Below are positions 24,697 through 35,400 of a stretch of 40,236 nt of DNA, piece by piece. The translations under genes and the position numbers were made by a program. Source of the DNA: Schleiferiaceae bacterium (lineage in GTDB: Bacteria; Bacteroidota; Bacteroidia; Flavobacteriales; Schleiferiaceae); contig JAIULY010000005.1 of assembly GCA_022565875.1 (NCBI GenBank), positions 1 through 40,236 on the forward strand, in the 5' to 3' direction. Under the pieces are notes generated by a model. The model was not told the origin of the DNA. It did not search any database and saw nothing but the letters and a program-made list of their open reading frames with translations. Position 1 is the first letter of the stretch. Each line of letters begins with the position of its first letter.

Positions 24697-26751
24697 TTAC
24701 CTAGGAAAAATCACCGCATTGTTCCGATTTCCTGGAGCGTCTTGGAACCAATTAGGCACTGCCCCTCCACCCGATTGGGCCCACTCGGGTAAATTGGGAT
24801 AGGCCGTTACCAAATCCACTTTTTCGTAGGGATACATAAAGCGTTCCGGCAATGCAATAGCCCAAGGTAGATTATCATTTGTTCGGTAAAATTTGTTTTC
24901 TCCAGGTATAGAATAATCGCTATTGGTACCAAAAAGCGTGAAATCAGCCAAGTTGGTGGGCTCTTGATCTACTAGGTGCACCTCTCTACCCCGTTGCCCA
25001 TTTATAAAAATAAAAGGGTTGTAAGGAGCAGCTCCCAAATCACCATTGGAGACGGCGTTGATGAAAGATACTTGTATTGTTAACGTGTCTGGCACACTAA
25101 ACGAAGCACCGGGATTGACATTCACACCAACCCCACTTCCACTATGGCGTAACACGTTGTAGGCATTGTCGGTGGCAATAACAACTGTTTTAAGTTGTCC
25201 AGTCTCAGTGCCATTGCTATTTAAGTTAATAATACCCTCTGTGTGTCGGAAACCAGTAACTGACGCAACATTACTAGGCGCAACATTATAAACAAAGCCA
25301 AAACCATTTTTGAAATGTGCCCCGATAGCTGCTACAACAGTCTCGGTTTCCAAATCTACTATTCTGTTGTCGGCATTTGTGATTTTTTTAATCCGAAAAT
25401 CGACGACCATATCATTAAAATCGTAGTCGCCTTTCCCTGGCCAAAGATCTTCGAAGGCAACAGACGCATACCCATTTTCACTTGGATAGTATGACACAAA
25501 CGCGCGATTGGCATCATTTGGAAAATCATCAAAGGCATCAGGAACACCATCTCCGTCAGTATCTTTAGCTGTAGTGACAACGGTAGGTAAGTCACTGGCC
25601 GAAATAGCTGAAATGGGGTTGGCACTCACATAAAACAAAACATCATTAAAATCATGATCACAGGTATTTCTATCCCTTTTAATATCCTCAAAACCCAGAA
25701 TAATTTTGTTTCGGCCTACATCGCGAAGCATAACCATGTGTTGGCGCAAATTTGGATCTGATTCTGGATTAAAGTTTGGATTGGAATAAAAGATTTCCCG
25801 ATTCGATCTTATGGACGCATCATTGGGGTTAAAGCCATCGGCTACAATGAAATAACCAATTGACGTACCTGGTGAAAACTGCCCCAAATACACCTTGCTC
25901 CCGCTGGGTAGGTTTCCACCACTATAGGGATAAGAAGCATTTGGAAAGATGATTTTCATGGAATCGATATCGGCTACACTTGCAGGAGGATTGTTGGTTG
26001 GGTACGAATAGAATCCCAAAACATTTCTATATCCTGCGCCTTCGTGGACAAAGGTTAGCCATACATCAGCTGGCTCTATAATATGCGTATTGGATTGGTC
26101 TCCTGTAGATAGTAATTGTGGGGAATGTATTCTAACATCTTGTTGTTCTGGCAAAGTATTATTCAACTCGGCGAGAAACGCTGCATCGATAGGATCTAGG
26201 TTTGGCTCCAAATAATTAGGAACCCCTTGATTATCCCAAGTACCCATGGTGTATAAGTTTGCCACTGCTGTTTTACTAACTCGAGAACCAAAAAGTTCAC
26301 TTGGCTGCATCTTATTCGATTGCGCACCACCAATGGTAATGATGCCTTGCAATTCATGCTTTGCTAGTGCACGACCAATGGGTAACCCGATATAATCTGT
26401 CTGCAACCATAGTTTATCTACGTGGTGCCCCAATAAAACATCGAAATTTACTATACCATTACTACTCGTAATTCCTTTTGCTACTAGGCTTCCACCATCT
26501 TCAGGGTTTGCTGTAAATAGCTGACAAACGACTCCTTGAATAGGATTACCTATATTGTCTAATGCTCGGACTCCAAACTGCTCTTCACTAGATGTTTTAT
26601 ACTGAAAGGAACTCGGTACATTCATTTCCGTGAAGGAGGTAACTAAACTAGGGTTTTCTTTATTGTTTTCATCTTTGTCTTTGTTGCATCCAACAAAAAG
26701 ACTACAACACAATATCCCAATTAAAAAGACTTTCCCGCTTTTCATAACCAT
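24697..26751 (-). CDS. LruC domain-containing lipoprotein
   Basis: A 684-residue lipoprotein with C22 in FVGC. The residues right after it, NKDKDENN, are acidic and resemble a Bacteroidota surface-export signal. A carboxypeptidase-like module at about 35-130 (QGVVCQLFTANPEDGG) is followed by a DUF4114-type segment with DHDFND at 365-370. A thrombospondin-3-like Ca2+ motif DTDGDGVPDAFDDFP lies at 397-411, and the LruC/DUF4842 domain begins with DYDFND at 442-447. Two in-frame ATGs (26751 and 26745) are equally good starts. The family is named after a Leptospira outer-membrane protein; its function is not established. It is monocistronic and convergent with the preceding lipoproteins. Confidence 0.88.
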   Translation of the reverse strand: MVMKSGKVFLIGILCCSLFVGCNKDKDENNKENPSLVTSFTEMNVPSSFQYKTSSEEQFGVRALDNIGNPIQGVVCQLFTANPEDGGSLVAKGITSSNGIVNFDVLLGHHVDKLWLQTDYIGLPIGRALAKHELQGIITIGGAQSNKMQPSELFGSRVSKTAVANLYTMGTWDNQGVPNYLEPNLDPIDAAFLAELNNTLPEQQDVRIHSPQLLSTGDQSNTHIIEPADVWLTFVHEGAGYRNVLGFYSYPTNNPPASVADIDSMKIIFPNASYPYSGGNLPSGSKVYLGQFSPGTSIGYFIVADGFNPNDASIRSNREIFYSNPNFNPESDPNLRQHMVMLRDVGRNKIILGFEDIKRDRNTCDHDFNDVLFYVSANPISAISASDLPTVVTTAKDTDGDGVPDAFDDFPNDANRAFVSYYPSENGYASVAFEDLWPGKGDYDFNDMVVDFRIKKITNADNRIVDLETETVVAAIGAHFKNGFGFVYNVAPSNVASVTGFRHTEGIINLNSNGTETGQLKTVVIATDNAYNVLRHSGSGVGVNVNPGASFSVPDTLTIQVSFINAVSNGDLGAAPYNPFIFINGQRGREVHLVDQEPTNLADFTLFGTNSDYSIPGENKFYRTNDNLPWAIALPERFMYPYEKVDLVTAYPNLPEWAQSGGGAVPNWFQDAPGNRNNAVIFPR

Positions 26752-26765
26752 TATTATTAGTGGCG

Positions 26766-26773
26766 CAAAAGTA
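26766..26773 (-). promoter_or_regulatory. Probable -7 element for the LruC gene
   Basis: The minus strand reads TACTTTTG, 14 bp upstream of the ATG at 26751, which would give a very short leader. No TTG is at the expected -33 distance; the nearest is 12 nt upstream. Confidence 0.4.
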
Positions 26774-26967
26774 ATGGCGCTACTTCAATAAGCACCTCAG
26801 TGTACTTGTTTAAAATGACATTTTTATGTGTATGTACCAATTACAAAAAGTGTAATCACTGATTTATGATGAAATCTTTTTAGTACCGCATTTTCAATTT
26901 CATTTATTATTCAAACAATAGGTTAGCATGTCATTCATAAGGCAATGTATCTTATTCCTGCAAAAAA

Positions 26968-29220
26968 CTAAAACCAATGTCCAAAATGCAAAAAACCAAA
27001 TAGGGAGCGTGACGTATTTGAACGATGAAAGCTGATTTCCAGCGGCCCGGCAATAGTAGCGTATCCGAACTTGATGCCGTACCCTAGAAACCACTCGGTG
27101 TCGAATGGTATATCCACAAAACCATGCGCTACATTACCCGCGTTGAGCATGGGAGTCACATAAAGGTTTTTGCGCCATTCGTATTGAAAATCGAGTCCAA
27201 ACAAAAGGGCATTGTCTTGAAAGAGGCTAAAGGGTTCTTCGGGATTAAAATTGGCTAGCGTACCCAATTCCCTGTAGCGGAATCCCACCATAGGGATTTG
27301 ATTGTTAAAGTAATTTTGACCGAGCCCCCCCATATAGACCTTGTATGGCAGGGTGGCCTCATTGCCAATATTCAAAACCGCATTTATACGCGGCGCTAAA
27401 ACCAGTCCCTCTGCCACCAAAAAAGCACCCTTGTACATATAATTTACAGATAAAAACCGAACGTTTTCCGTTTCAATAGTTTCTTGACCCAGAGGCGATA
27501 CCAGCTTTATTTCCAAATGATTCGCTCTTCCCTTTGTGGGGTAAATGCTTTTATTAAAGTAATCTGACCGAAAAAAAGCACCGATGTTGATGTGGTGAAA
27601 ATGTTGTCGCAGATTATCCGGGTCAACTGACTCTATCCGAAACAAAGAAAGCCGGCTCAAATTGAAAAACGCATACTGATGCTCTAAGAATCCGCCAAAA
27701 TTCAAGTTGTTGTCCACAGTCAACTGCCAATACAAGCGGTTGCGCCAGTCGTTGTGGTCGGCGAGACCTTGTAGGTTGTTTTGTGCATAGAAATCATGGC
27801 GATTGAAAATGGCTCGTGTTTCAATACCAAAACCGGGTATCACACCTCTATTGAAATGATAATCAACCATAAATCGGGGTGTGCCGCCTAAAACTGCATC
27901 TGCATTCAATACCGAGCCTTTGAAATAAAGGTTTCTTTGGTGATAGTTAATTAATATCCCTATTCCAAAGTCCGTGTTGTAATTGATGCCAAAATTGAGA
28001 ACCCCGTCGGATTGTCCCTCTCGGGCACGAATTTCGATGTCATATCCGCCATCAACTTCAATGAGGTGATAACTTATTTGCTCAAAGAAATCGGTACCAT
28101 AGAGGTATTTCAAGCCCTCATTGAGCTTGTTTTGTGATGTTTTGGCATCTGGCTCTAAATCCAAGAAACCAAGAATGGTAGCGCGATCTACTTTTTTTAG
28201 ACCTCTAAACTGAATGTTTTTAACGACGATTTCCTCGGGGATTGGCTCGAAGGATGGGAAAGGTTGTAAGGCAAAGCCTTGAAACTTTTTCTGAATGCGC
28301 AGTAAGTTTTCCATTTCATTTCGCGCAGCGTCTCTCCCGCGCTTAATGATGTTTTTATTCTCTGAGAAATCAGGGACACCATAGCCCGACATATCTGGGC
28401 GAATAATTAAATCGCAGAGAAGCTCCCGCTCTAGTGTTGTACGAAAATTGACATACATGCTTGTTTTCTCCAGAATCTTACTCAGCGTAGGCCGGCTGAT
28501 GGTGTCAGAAAATGTGGTTTGCACATCTACACCTATGATGATATCGGCACCCAAGCTCACTAAGTGATCGGCCGGGAAGTTATTGACCACACCACCGTCG
28601 ATATAATAGCGTCCTTCAAACTCATAAGGCATAAATACGGAAGGAATGGCCATGCTAGCACGCATAGCATCGGGCAGCGAACCATGGCGAAACACGCGTT
28701 CTTGCCCTGTATTGAGATCTGTCGCTACACATATAAAAGGTCGTGGAAATTCCAAAAAGTTGGCGTCGATGTGATACCCTTGCGTCAATGAAGCCAACTT
28801 GGCATACGCCTTGTGCCCATTCACAAATCCGCTAGGCTCTTGAATGCGCCCTTCTTTTACGCCTAGTTTTAAAAGGTGTCTCTCGGCAAGTGTTCTGTTG
28901 ATATAGGTGCGATGCAACCTTCTCGGGTCAGAACTTATCAAGTCGTTCCAATCGACACTTTCTACAATTTCTCGAATTTCTTTGGGGCTGTAACCAATGG
29001 CGTACAGACCGCCCACAACCGCCCCCATACTCGTTCCCGAAACAAAGTCGATGGGGATGCCTAAGCTGTCGATAATCTCAAGCACGCCAATATGTGCAAA
29101 GCCTTTGGCGCCACCACCGCTCAGCACCAACCCCACCTTGGGGCGCGACTCTTGTGCCGTTAGCGAAAGCGAAACCGCTAAAAACAAAAGAATTACTAGC
29201 GATTGGCGATGAAAAAACAT
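26968..29220 (-). CDS. Patatin-like phospholipase fused to POTRA and outer-membrane barrel (type Vd-like)
   Basis: A 750-residue protein with a signal peptide (ending LTAQ, 20-23). The patatin lipase domain (about 27-310) has the oxyanion motif GGGAKG (35-40), nucleophile S64 in GTSMG and catalytic D208 in DGG, so the Ser-Asp dyad is intact. A POTRA-like domain (about 325-395, starting IVVKNIQFRGLKKV) precedes a BamA-type beta-barrel of about 350 residues that ends in Phe (HFGHWF), as outer-membrane barrels do. This is the order of type Vd autotransporters such as PlpD and FplA. It should be a phospholipase attached to or passed through the outer membrane. A -7 motif lies just upstream, between it and recJ. 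Confidence 0.92.
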   Translation of the reverse strand: MFFHRQSLVILLFLAVSLSLTAQESRPKVGLVLSGGGAKGFAHIGVLEIIDSLGIPIDFVSGTSMGAVVGGLYAIGYSPKEIREIVESVDWNDLISSDPRRLHRTYINRTLAERHLLKLGVKEGRIQEPSGFVNGHKAYAKLASLTQGYHIDANFLEFPRPFICVATDLNTGQERVFRHGSLPDAMRASMAIPSVFMPYEFEGRYYIDGGVVNNFPADHLVSLGADIIIGVDVQTTFSDTISRPTLSKILEKTSMYVNFRTTLERELLCDLIIRPDMSGYGVPDFSENKNIIKRGRDAARNEMENLLRIQKKFQGFALQPFPSFEPIPEEIVVKNIQFRGLKKVDRATILGFLDLEPDAKTSQNKLNEGLKYLYGTDFFEQISYHLIEVDGGYDIEIRAREGQSDGVLNFGINYNTDFGIGILINYHQRNLYFKGSVLNADAVLGGTPRFMVDYHFNRGVIPGFGIETRAIFNRHDFYAQNNLQGLADHNDWRNRLYWQLTVDNNLNFGGFLEHQYAFFNLSRLSLFRIESVDPDNLRQHFHHINIGAFFRSDYFNKSIYPTKGRANHLEIKLVSPLGQETIETENVRFLSVNYMYKGAFLVAEGLVLAPRINAVLNIGNEATLPYKVYMGGLGQNYFNNQIPMVGFRYRELGTLANFNPEEPFSLFQDNALLFGLDFQYEWRKNLYVTPMLNAGNVAHGFVDIPFDTEWFLGYGIKFGYATIAGPLEISFHRSNTSRSLFGFLHFGHWF

Positions 29221-29248
29221 GACGTAGGGTTCCCTTTTAATAAGGCAA

Positions 29249-29256
29249 CAAATCTA
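29249..29256 (-). promoter_or_regulatory. Possible -7 element for the patatin gene
   Basis: The minus strand reads TAGATTTG, matching TAnnTTTG, 28 bp upstream of the patatin ATG and within the 50-bp gap after recJ. No -33 TTG is seen. Confidence 0.35.
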
Positions 29257-29270
29257 CAAATTTTAATACA

Positions 29271-31022
29271 CTAAATAGCGGTTGTAAGTTTTTGATTTTG
29301 TTTGATAATCAAATTTTCCGGCGCACTTGATTTTATGTCTAATACCCGAAGTTGGAAGGTGGTTTCGCCACGGAAGACATTAACGTCGAGGTGACCGATA
29401 ACATCAACAGGCCCTTTCTCGAGTAAGGCATATTTCTCTGCCATTTTAAAGCCAATACCACCGATAGAATACCCCGTGGCAACATTTTTCACATCCAATT
29501 TCAGGTGCGATTTATCAGCGCCTACCACACGGGATTTTCCGGTGTCTACCAAATTTTGCACACAGAATAGCGGATCCATATTCTCCGGACCAAAGGGGCC
29601 AAACTGTTGCAAAACACGATAGAATTTCGCTGTAAAATCCTCCAATGTGGCCACCGCATCCACCTCCAAGGCGGGCACCTTTTGCTCGGGCAAAATGGTT
29701 GCAGCTACCACTGCTTGAAATTTTGCTTTGAAGGCCGTATAATTCTCTGGTTTTAACGTCATCCCTGCGGCGTATTTATGGCCGCCAAACTGCTCGAGTA
29801 CATCACTGCAAGCATCTAGTGCTTCATACACATCAAAGCCCTGAACCGACCGAGCCGATCCAGCTAACTTTTCGCCACTTTTGGTAAAGACAATGGTGGG
29901 CTTGTAATAATTCTCGATCAATCGCGACGCAACAATACCGATAACACCCTTACTCCACTGCGGGTCGTAAACCACCGAAGCCGCTGTTTTTTCAATGCCT
30001 TCTTCGCGCAACTGCTCCAGTGCTGCGGCAGTGATGTTTTTATCGAGGTCTTTGCGGGTTTGATTGAGACTATTGATGCGTTCTACCAGTGCAGCAACAG
30101 CTTGTGGGTCTTTTGCTGTTAGTAATTCTACTGCAATCCTGCCATGCTCCATTCTTCCCGCAGCATTGATTCGCGGACCGATGATAAAAACTACATCGGT
30201 AATGGTGAAAACAGGTTTGTTGACTTGAAGCGCCATTTGGTAGAAAGCCTGGCGCTGGCGCCCATTGAAAACTTGCATCCCGAAATATGCCAACACGCGA
30301 TTTTCTCCTGTGATGGGAACGATATCAGAACCGATACTAACAGCAAGTAGATCCAATAAGGGAATCAAAGTTTGAAAATCACCACCCATGCGCTCGTGTA
30401 GCGCTTGAATAAGTTTAAAACCCACGCCACAGCCGGAAAGCTCTTTGTACGGATAGGAACAATCTGTTCGTTTCGGGTCTAAAACCGCTACGGCATTGGG
30501 AAGTGCATCGCCGGGGGTGTGGTGGTCACAAATGATGAAATCAATGCCGCGTTCGTTGGCGTAAGCTACCTGCGCAATAGCTTTTACCCCACAGTCTAAT
30601 GCTATAATTAAGGTGATTTCGTTGTCGTGAGCAAAATCAATCCCCGCATAGGACACTCCATAGCCCTCCTTATACCGGTCAGGAATATAGGTGACGAGAT
30701 GTGGGTAGGTGTCTTTTAAGTAATCATACATTAACGCCACGGATGTGGTGCCGTCTACATCATAATCTCCATAAATGAGAATGCGCTCGCCCAATTTCAT
30801 AGCTTTCAGAATGCGCTCAACAGCTTTGTCCATATCCTGCATGAGGTAGGGATTGTGCAACTGCCGCAAATCGGGTCTAAAAAAGGCCTTTGCACCCTCA
30901 AAATCGGTGATTCCCCTTTGCGCAAGCAAGTTGGCCAAAACAGGAGAAATCCCCAAGGCTGTCTGTACTTGCGCTGCTTCCTCAGCTGAGGCCTGTGGCT
31001 TTAAAATCCAGTTGTATTCCAT
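29271..31022 (-). CDS. recJ: Single-stranded-DNA-specific exonuclease RecJ
   Basis: A 583-residue 5'-3' single-strand exonuclease of the DHH family, acting in recombination and mismatch repair. Motifs in order: GDYDVDG at 85-91, ALDCGV at 141-146, DHH at 166-168, GPRINAAGRM near 285-294 and the DHHA1-domain GGHKYAAGM near 408. The C-terminal OB-type domain carries QFGPFGPEN, typical of RecJ. Length and motifs are complete. It starts 56 bp after the GlmU-like gene and ends 50 bp before the patatin gene. Confidence 0.97.
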   Translation of the reverse strand: MEYNWILKPQASAEEAAQVQTALGISPVLANLLAQRGITDFEGAKAFFRPDLRQLHNPYLMQDMDKAVERILKAMKLGERILIYGDYDVDGTTSVALMYDYLKDTYPHLVTYIPDRYKEGYGVSYAGIDFAHDNEITLIIALDCGVKAIAQVAYANERGIDFIICDHHTPGDALPNAVAVLDPKRTDCSYPYKELSGCGVGFKLIQALHERMGGDFQTLIPLLDLLAVSIGSDIVPITGENRVLAYFGMQVFNGRQRQAFYQMALQVNKPVFTITDVVFIIGPRINAAGRMEHGRIAVELLTAKDPQAVAALVERINSLNQTRKDLDKNITAAALEQLREEGIEKTAASVVYDPQWSKGVIGIVASRLIENYYKPTIVFTKSGEKLAGSARSVQGFDVYEALDACSDVLEQFGGHKYAAGMTLKPENYTAFKAKFQAVVAATILPEQKVPALEVDAVATLEDFTAKFYRVLQQFGPFGPENMDPLFCVQNLVDTGKSRVVGADKSHLKLDVKNVATGYSIGGIGFKMAEKYALLEKGPVDVIGHLDVNVFRGETTFQLRVLDIKSSAPENLIIKQNQKLTTAI

Positions 31023-31078
31023 TTGTAAAAATTTTGACGCTAAAATAAGTAATTTTATTACAGATTAAACATCAAATT

Positions 31079-32248
31079 TTACAATCCCCAGCGGTCTATT
31101 TCGTATATGTGTGTTAAGATATCTGCCTCAATACTGTCTAGCGGTATACTGCGACGTTCCATTACCCGGGCGGCTGTTTCTAATGCCTTATCAATTTTGT
31201 ATGTAGTAAAGCCACTTGCACCACCCCAACTGTAGGATGGAATAATCGTTCGCGGAAACCCACCGCCGAAAATATTAGCCGAGACTCCGACTGTTGTGCC
31301 TGTATTAAACATGGTATTGATGCCACATTTACTGTGATCACCCATTAGCAAACCACAAAATTGCAAGCCGGTTTTTTCAAAAGTCTTTTTGCCATAATTC
31401 CAAATTTTCACCTCATCATAATTGTTTTTGAGGTTTGAATTGTTGCTGTCTGCGCCAATATTGCACCACTCACCGAGGACAGCATTGCCCAAAAAGCCAT
31501 CGTGACCTTTGTTGGAATAACCAAAAATAACGCTGTTGTTTACTTCGCCACCCACTTTGGAATGCGGCCCAATTGTCGTGGGCCCATAAATTTTCGATCC
31601 GAGTTTGAGCGCACTGTGATCACAAAGCCCCAAGCCACCGCGCACCACAGAGCCTTCCATAATTTCTGCATTCGCGCCTAAGTAAATGGGGCCGGAGGTG
31701 CTATTGAGTACCGCCGCTTCTACTTTTGCGCCCGCCTCCAAAAACACACGGTCGCCAATGAGGGTATTGGTCTTGGATAGCGGCTGCGAAACCCTACCCT
31801 CGGTGAGTAACTTGTAATCTGCCTCGAGTGCCACACCATTGTGTTGGAAAATATGCCACGGACGCGCAATTTGTAGCAAATCTCCATCAAAGTCAATTTT
31901 GGTACCCGTTGCGCTTTTCCAATCCGCTGAATCTGTGTCTTTCACACGACTTGCCACATGCACATCACCAGCGAAAAGGGAAGTACCTGGTTTCAGGTCG
32001 AGGATTTTTCCAATTAGCTTTAAGCTAGGACAAATGCCGCCGTTGATTAACCAATTATCATTTTCCCAACGCAATGGGAATTTTTTCTGTAGATAGTCTT
32101 GGGTGTCATAAGAAACTTTACAGTCCAAAAGCTTCTCCCATTTTTCGGCAATGGTAAGTATCCCCACACGAATTTGGGCTACGGGACGGGTAAATGTAAA
32201 AGGCAAGAGGGAAGTGCGTTCTTCTCCGTCGAATAATATAACATTCAT
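31079..32248 (-). CDS. GlmU-like protein (nucleotidyltransferase-like plus left-handed beta-helix acyltransferase)
   Basis: A 389-residue protein matching the Bacteroidota GlmU-like family (TIGR03991 type). The N-terminal domain opens NVILFDGEERTSLLPFT and TRPVAQIRVGILTI and lacks the usual LAAGxGxRM nucleotide loop. The C-terminal half is a left-handed beta-helix with hexapeptide repeats (IYLGANAEIMEGSVVRGG, IGPHSKVGGEV, IGADSNN) and GTTVGVSANIFGGG. It is thought to serve UDP-GlcNAc synthesis for the envelope, replacing or complementing canonical GlmU. That role is from family knowledge, and the substrates cannot be read from the sequence. It lies between the outer-membrane protein gene and recJ. 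Confidence 0.88.
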   Translation of the reverse strand: MNVILFDGEERTSLLPFTFTRPVAQIRVGILTIAEKWEKLLDCKVSYDTQDYLQKKFPLRWENDNWLINGGICPSLKLIGKILDLKPGTSLFAGDVHVASRVKDTDSADWKSATGTKIDFDGDLLQIARPWHIFQHNGVALEADYKLLTEGRVSQPLSKTNTLIGDRVFLEAGAKVEAAVLNSTSGPIYLGANAEIMEGSVVRGGLGLCDHSALKLGSKIYGPTTIGPHSKVGGEVNNSVIFGYSNKGHDGFLGNAVLGEWCNIGADSNNSNLKNNYDEVKIWNYGKKTFEKTGLQFCGLLMGDHSKCGINTMFNTGTTVGVSANIFGGGFPRTIIPSYSWGGASGFTTYKIDKALETAARVMERRSIPLDSIEADILTHIYEIDRWGL

Positions 32249-32430
32249 CTGTTCAAATTTTTAAAAGCTTCGATTGGTTGCTTTGTTTATCAAGGCTAAA
32301 CGTACTTGAGAAATCCAACATGGAGACATTTATATGTGCATTCTCAAGCAGGTTACTTGGCGTCAAAAGTCTTAAAAAAAAACGAGCTATGAAAAGACTA
32401 ATCTTGTACCGAGTAATGCCCGTTGTCGGT

Positions 32431-35400
32431 TTAGAAAAAAGCCTTTACTTGAACGTTTCCCGTGTGGATGGTGGGTCTAGCGGGTGACGTTCTCCCCTCA
32501 TAACTGATGCTCAACTGCAAATAGCTCGATACATTTTTTTGAATACCTGCGCGCCAAGTCGCATTATTGCCATCGCGCAACCCGTTGAGCATTTCAAAAC
32601 CCACAGGAGAATTTTCTTCACCCTCAAAGCGATTGCGGATGTAATCGATACGGACATCCAGCGCCACGGTATTGGGGTCATTAAAATTCAATTCAATCCC
32701 CGTTTGATGCGCCTCCAATTGCTCCGCACTTTCACCGCGATTTTTACGATCCATGTACTTGTAGTCGACGGTTAGCTTGAGTTTTGTTCCGGGTTGGAAG
32801 GATATGGCAGGAACCACGTCGGTTGTAAGTAAGCTATAATTTCGACTGGTAAAACCAGGTGAGGTATTGATTTTTTCGCCCACACCTGTACCAATGCGAA
32901 ATTGATAGTCTGTTAAAAACTGATAGCGCATGTTGATGCGCTGCTCGCGAATGGTGACACTTTCCACACCAAAACTCAATAGGTTTTGACTTTCATTTAC
33001 GTTAATATTATAATCGCCACCATACTTCAAAATACCTCGATTAAAAAATAGCGAATTCCGAAAGGTACGCACACCGGCAACCACTAAGGAATCAAATTCT
33101 GGCACTTCAAAGGGGTTGAGGGTATTGGTAGCACCTGTTAAGAGATTTTGTTGTTCTGCTTGATAATTCGTGAGCGTTGAAAATTTCCGCACCACTTTTT
33201 GCCAATTTTCTTTTCCTTTCAATGCTGCTTTCGGATTAATACCCAATGACCCGCTCAATTTCAAACGCGATGTGCGTTGAAACTCGTTAGTCAGCAAAAA
33301 CGTACGCACGAAAGTGGCTTCGTCGGGAAACCTTGCGGGCTCAAATTCATCCAACTCGGGAATGCCGTTGTTGTTGTAATCAATCCAAGTATGCGTACCT
33401 GTCCCGGCGGGCACTCGAATATAGGTAATGTTCCTCAGGGGCTCCGAGCCAATTCCAGCCTCGTAAAACGTGCTGAAATTGAATAGATTTTTCACAAATC
33501 TATTTTGATAACGCAGGCGTCCCGTCACATTGTTTTGCCGGCTATCCTCCACAATTTGCAGTGTTCTAAAACTTGTTTGTACCTCAAGGTTGCCATATGT
33601 AGCATCGCGAAAAGCGCCGCGTACGCGCACCCCTTGCGCAAATGCTTCACGCAAAAAAGAATCTCCTCTAGCGGTATCATCGTTGCGCACAAACCAACCC
33701 ACTTCTATAAATCGCTTGGAGGTATCCCCTACTCCGAAAAAAAAGTCTCCTTCAAAAAAATGATAACTGAGGCTCGTCAAGGAGTCACTGGGCAAAAACA
33801 GGCGGCTATTGTACTCTGCCTCACTGCGAAACCCAGACCAAAGCTTTGGTGTAAAAAATTTGGTTAGACTGCTCAATTGCCTAAAAAATTGGGTTTTAAA
33901 AAGTGAGTCTTCGCTACTTAGAAAACTACTATTGATTTGAAAATTATAATTATTGCGCTGAATCGTTGCGGCAAGGTTTTGGCGCCATCCCGTATAATCT
34001 GCGCCATTTTGAAAATACTGCAACCCATACTTGAGTACCCCAAGGGAATCTTGCTGCCATTCGACGAAGGTTTCCGCAAAATGCTGATCGGCCAGCGTTG
34101 CGTTTTGCAAGTTCCAATCGCGTTGGAACTCGATGTTTCGGATTCGCTCTACAGTAGTAAACGACTCCCCGACATATTCGTAATTACTGCGCGTTTCCAG
34201 TTGCCATTTCTCGCGTTTCCAGCGCCCTTTGTGTCCTAGTTTGGCGGCCAGGCCCCGTTGTTGCGAGCCCGGTAAATCAGAAATTCTATTGACAACATCA
34301 TTGCTACCCGCCACTTCTGCAAACACCACATTGTCTTCATTCCACTCATAGCCGGCGCCATACGTAATTATCTGGAGTTGATTGGGTACTGCCAACCGTC
34401 TCACCGGTTGATATTGACCTTGCGGAACACCATTAACAGGAGGTACCCATCTAAAAACACGACCATTTGCGCTTGACGTATTATCGAGAATATAATCTCC
34501 CTGATTGGGACCAATCAACGTAAAGTTGACTTGAAAAAGCACCGCATCTGGATCTCTACTAAGCACAAAAACGGTATCCACACCAAGGCTATCTGTAATG
34601 CGATACAGGTTTTGCTCTGGGGTAAAAGGCTGTTCGGTAAACGAAGTTTGCAACGCACCCAAAGGATTGCCACCCGTTTGAGCGATGAACTGCCGTTGCC
34701 CATCGGTTAACTCTTCGCGAATGGGTTGATTGGGGTTGTCTTGTTCGCTGTAGAGATGTACGTATTGTTTGAATTTTTCAGACTCCCAAGTTACTTTGCC
34801 GTAGCCTAAGGTGCGCAAGTAATTTTGTTCGGTGTATTGAAATTCGACAGCAATACGACGATCTTTTGTGATGGGGCGCAGGGCGGTAAACGTGAGTTCA
34901 CCCGTATTGTAATCCATTGTGTAATCGTACTCTTGTCCACGCTTGAGCAAAACACCATCGATGTAAACCCGTTCCGAGCCAGAAATTACTATGATAAACA
35001 GCTCACCGTTGTTGCCTTGGAGTTTATAAGGCCCTTGGTTTCCCTCTTGTCCCTGAAATTGGTTTCTTGCAAATCGGCCTCGAGCCAAAGAGCCCACAGC
35101 CTCTACAGTAACACTGCCTGCGTTGGTTTTGATGGGCGCCGTTTGCACACCCGCCCCACTAACGCGCTTGTCGAAATCTAAAAAATAAGAAGGTGAGCGA
35201 CCAATATTAAAATCTCCGGCACGCAATATACCGAGGTCTTTGTTGTCCAATTCGATATACACACGATCAAACTCCCTAAGATTTTGCGTATTGCCATCAG
35301 GCTGAATAGGCAAATTATTGTCGGTAATGCTCGCGCGAATCATGGTGTTATCACCTATATCACCCGCCAATTGCAGGTTTAAATTGCTATTCAACACAGC

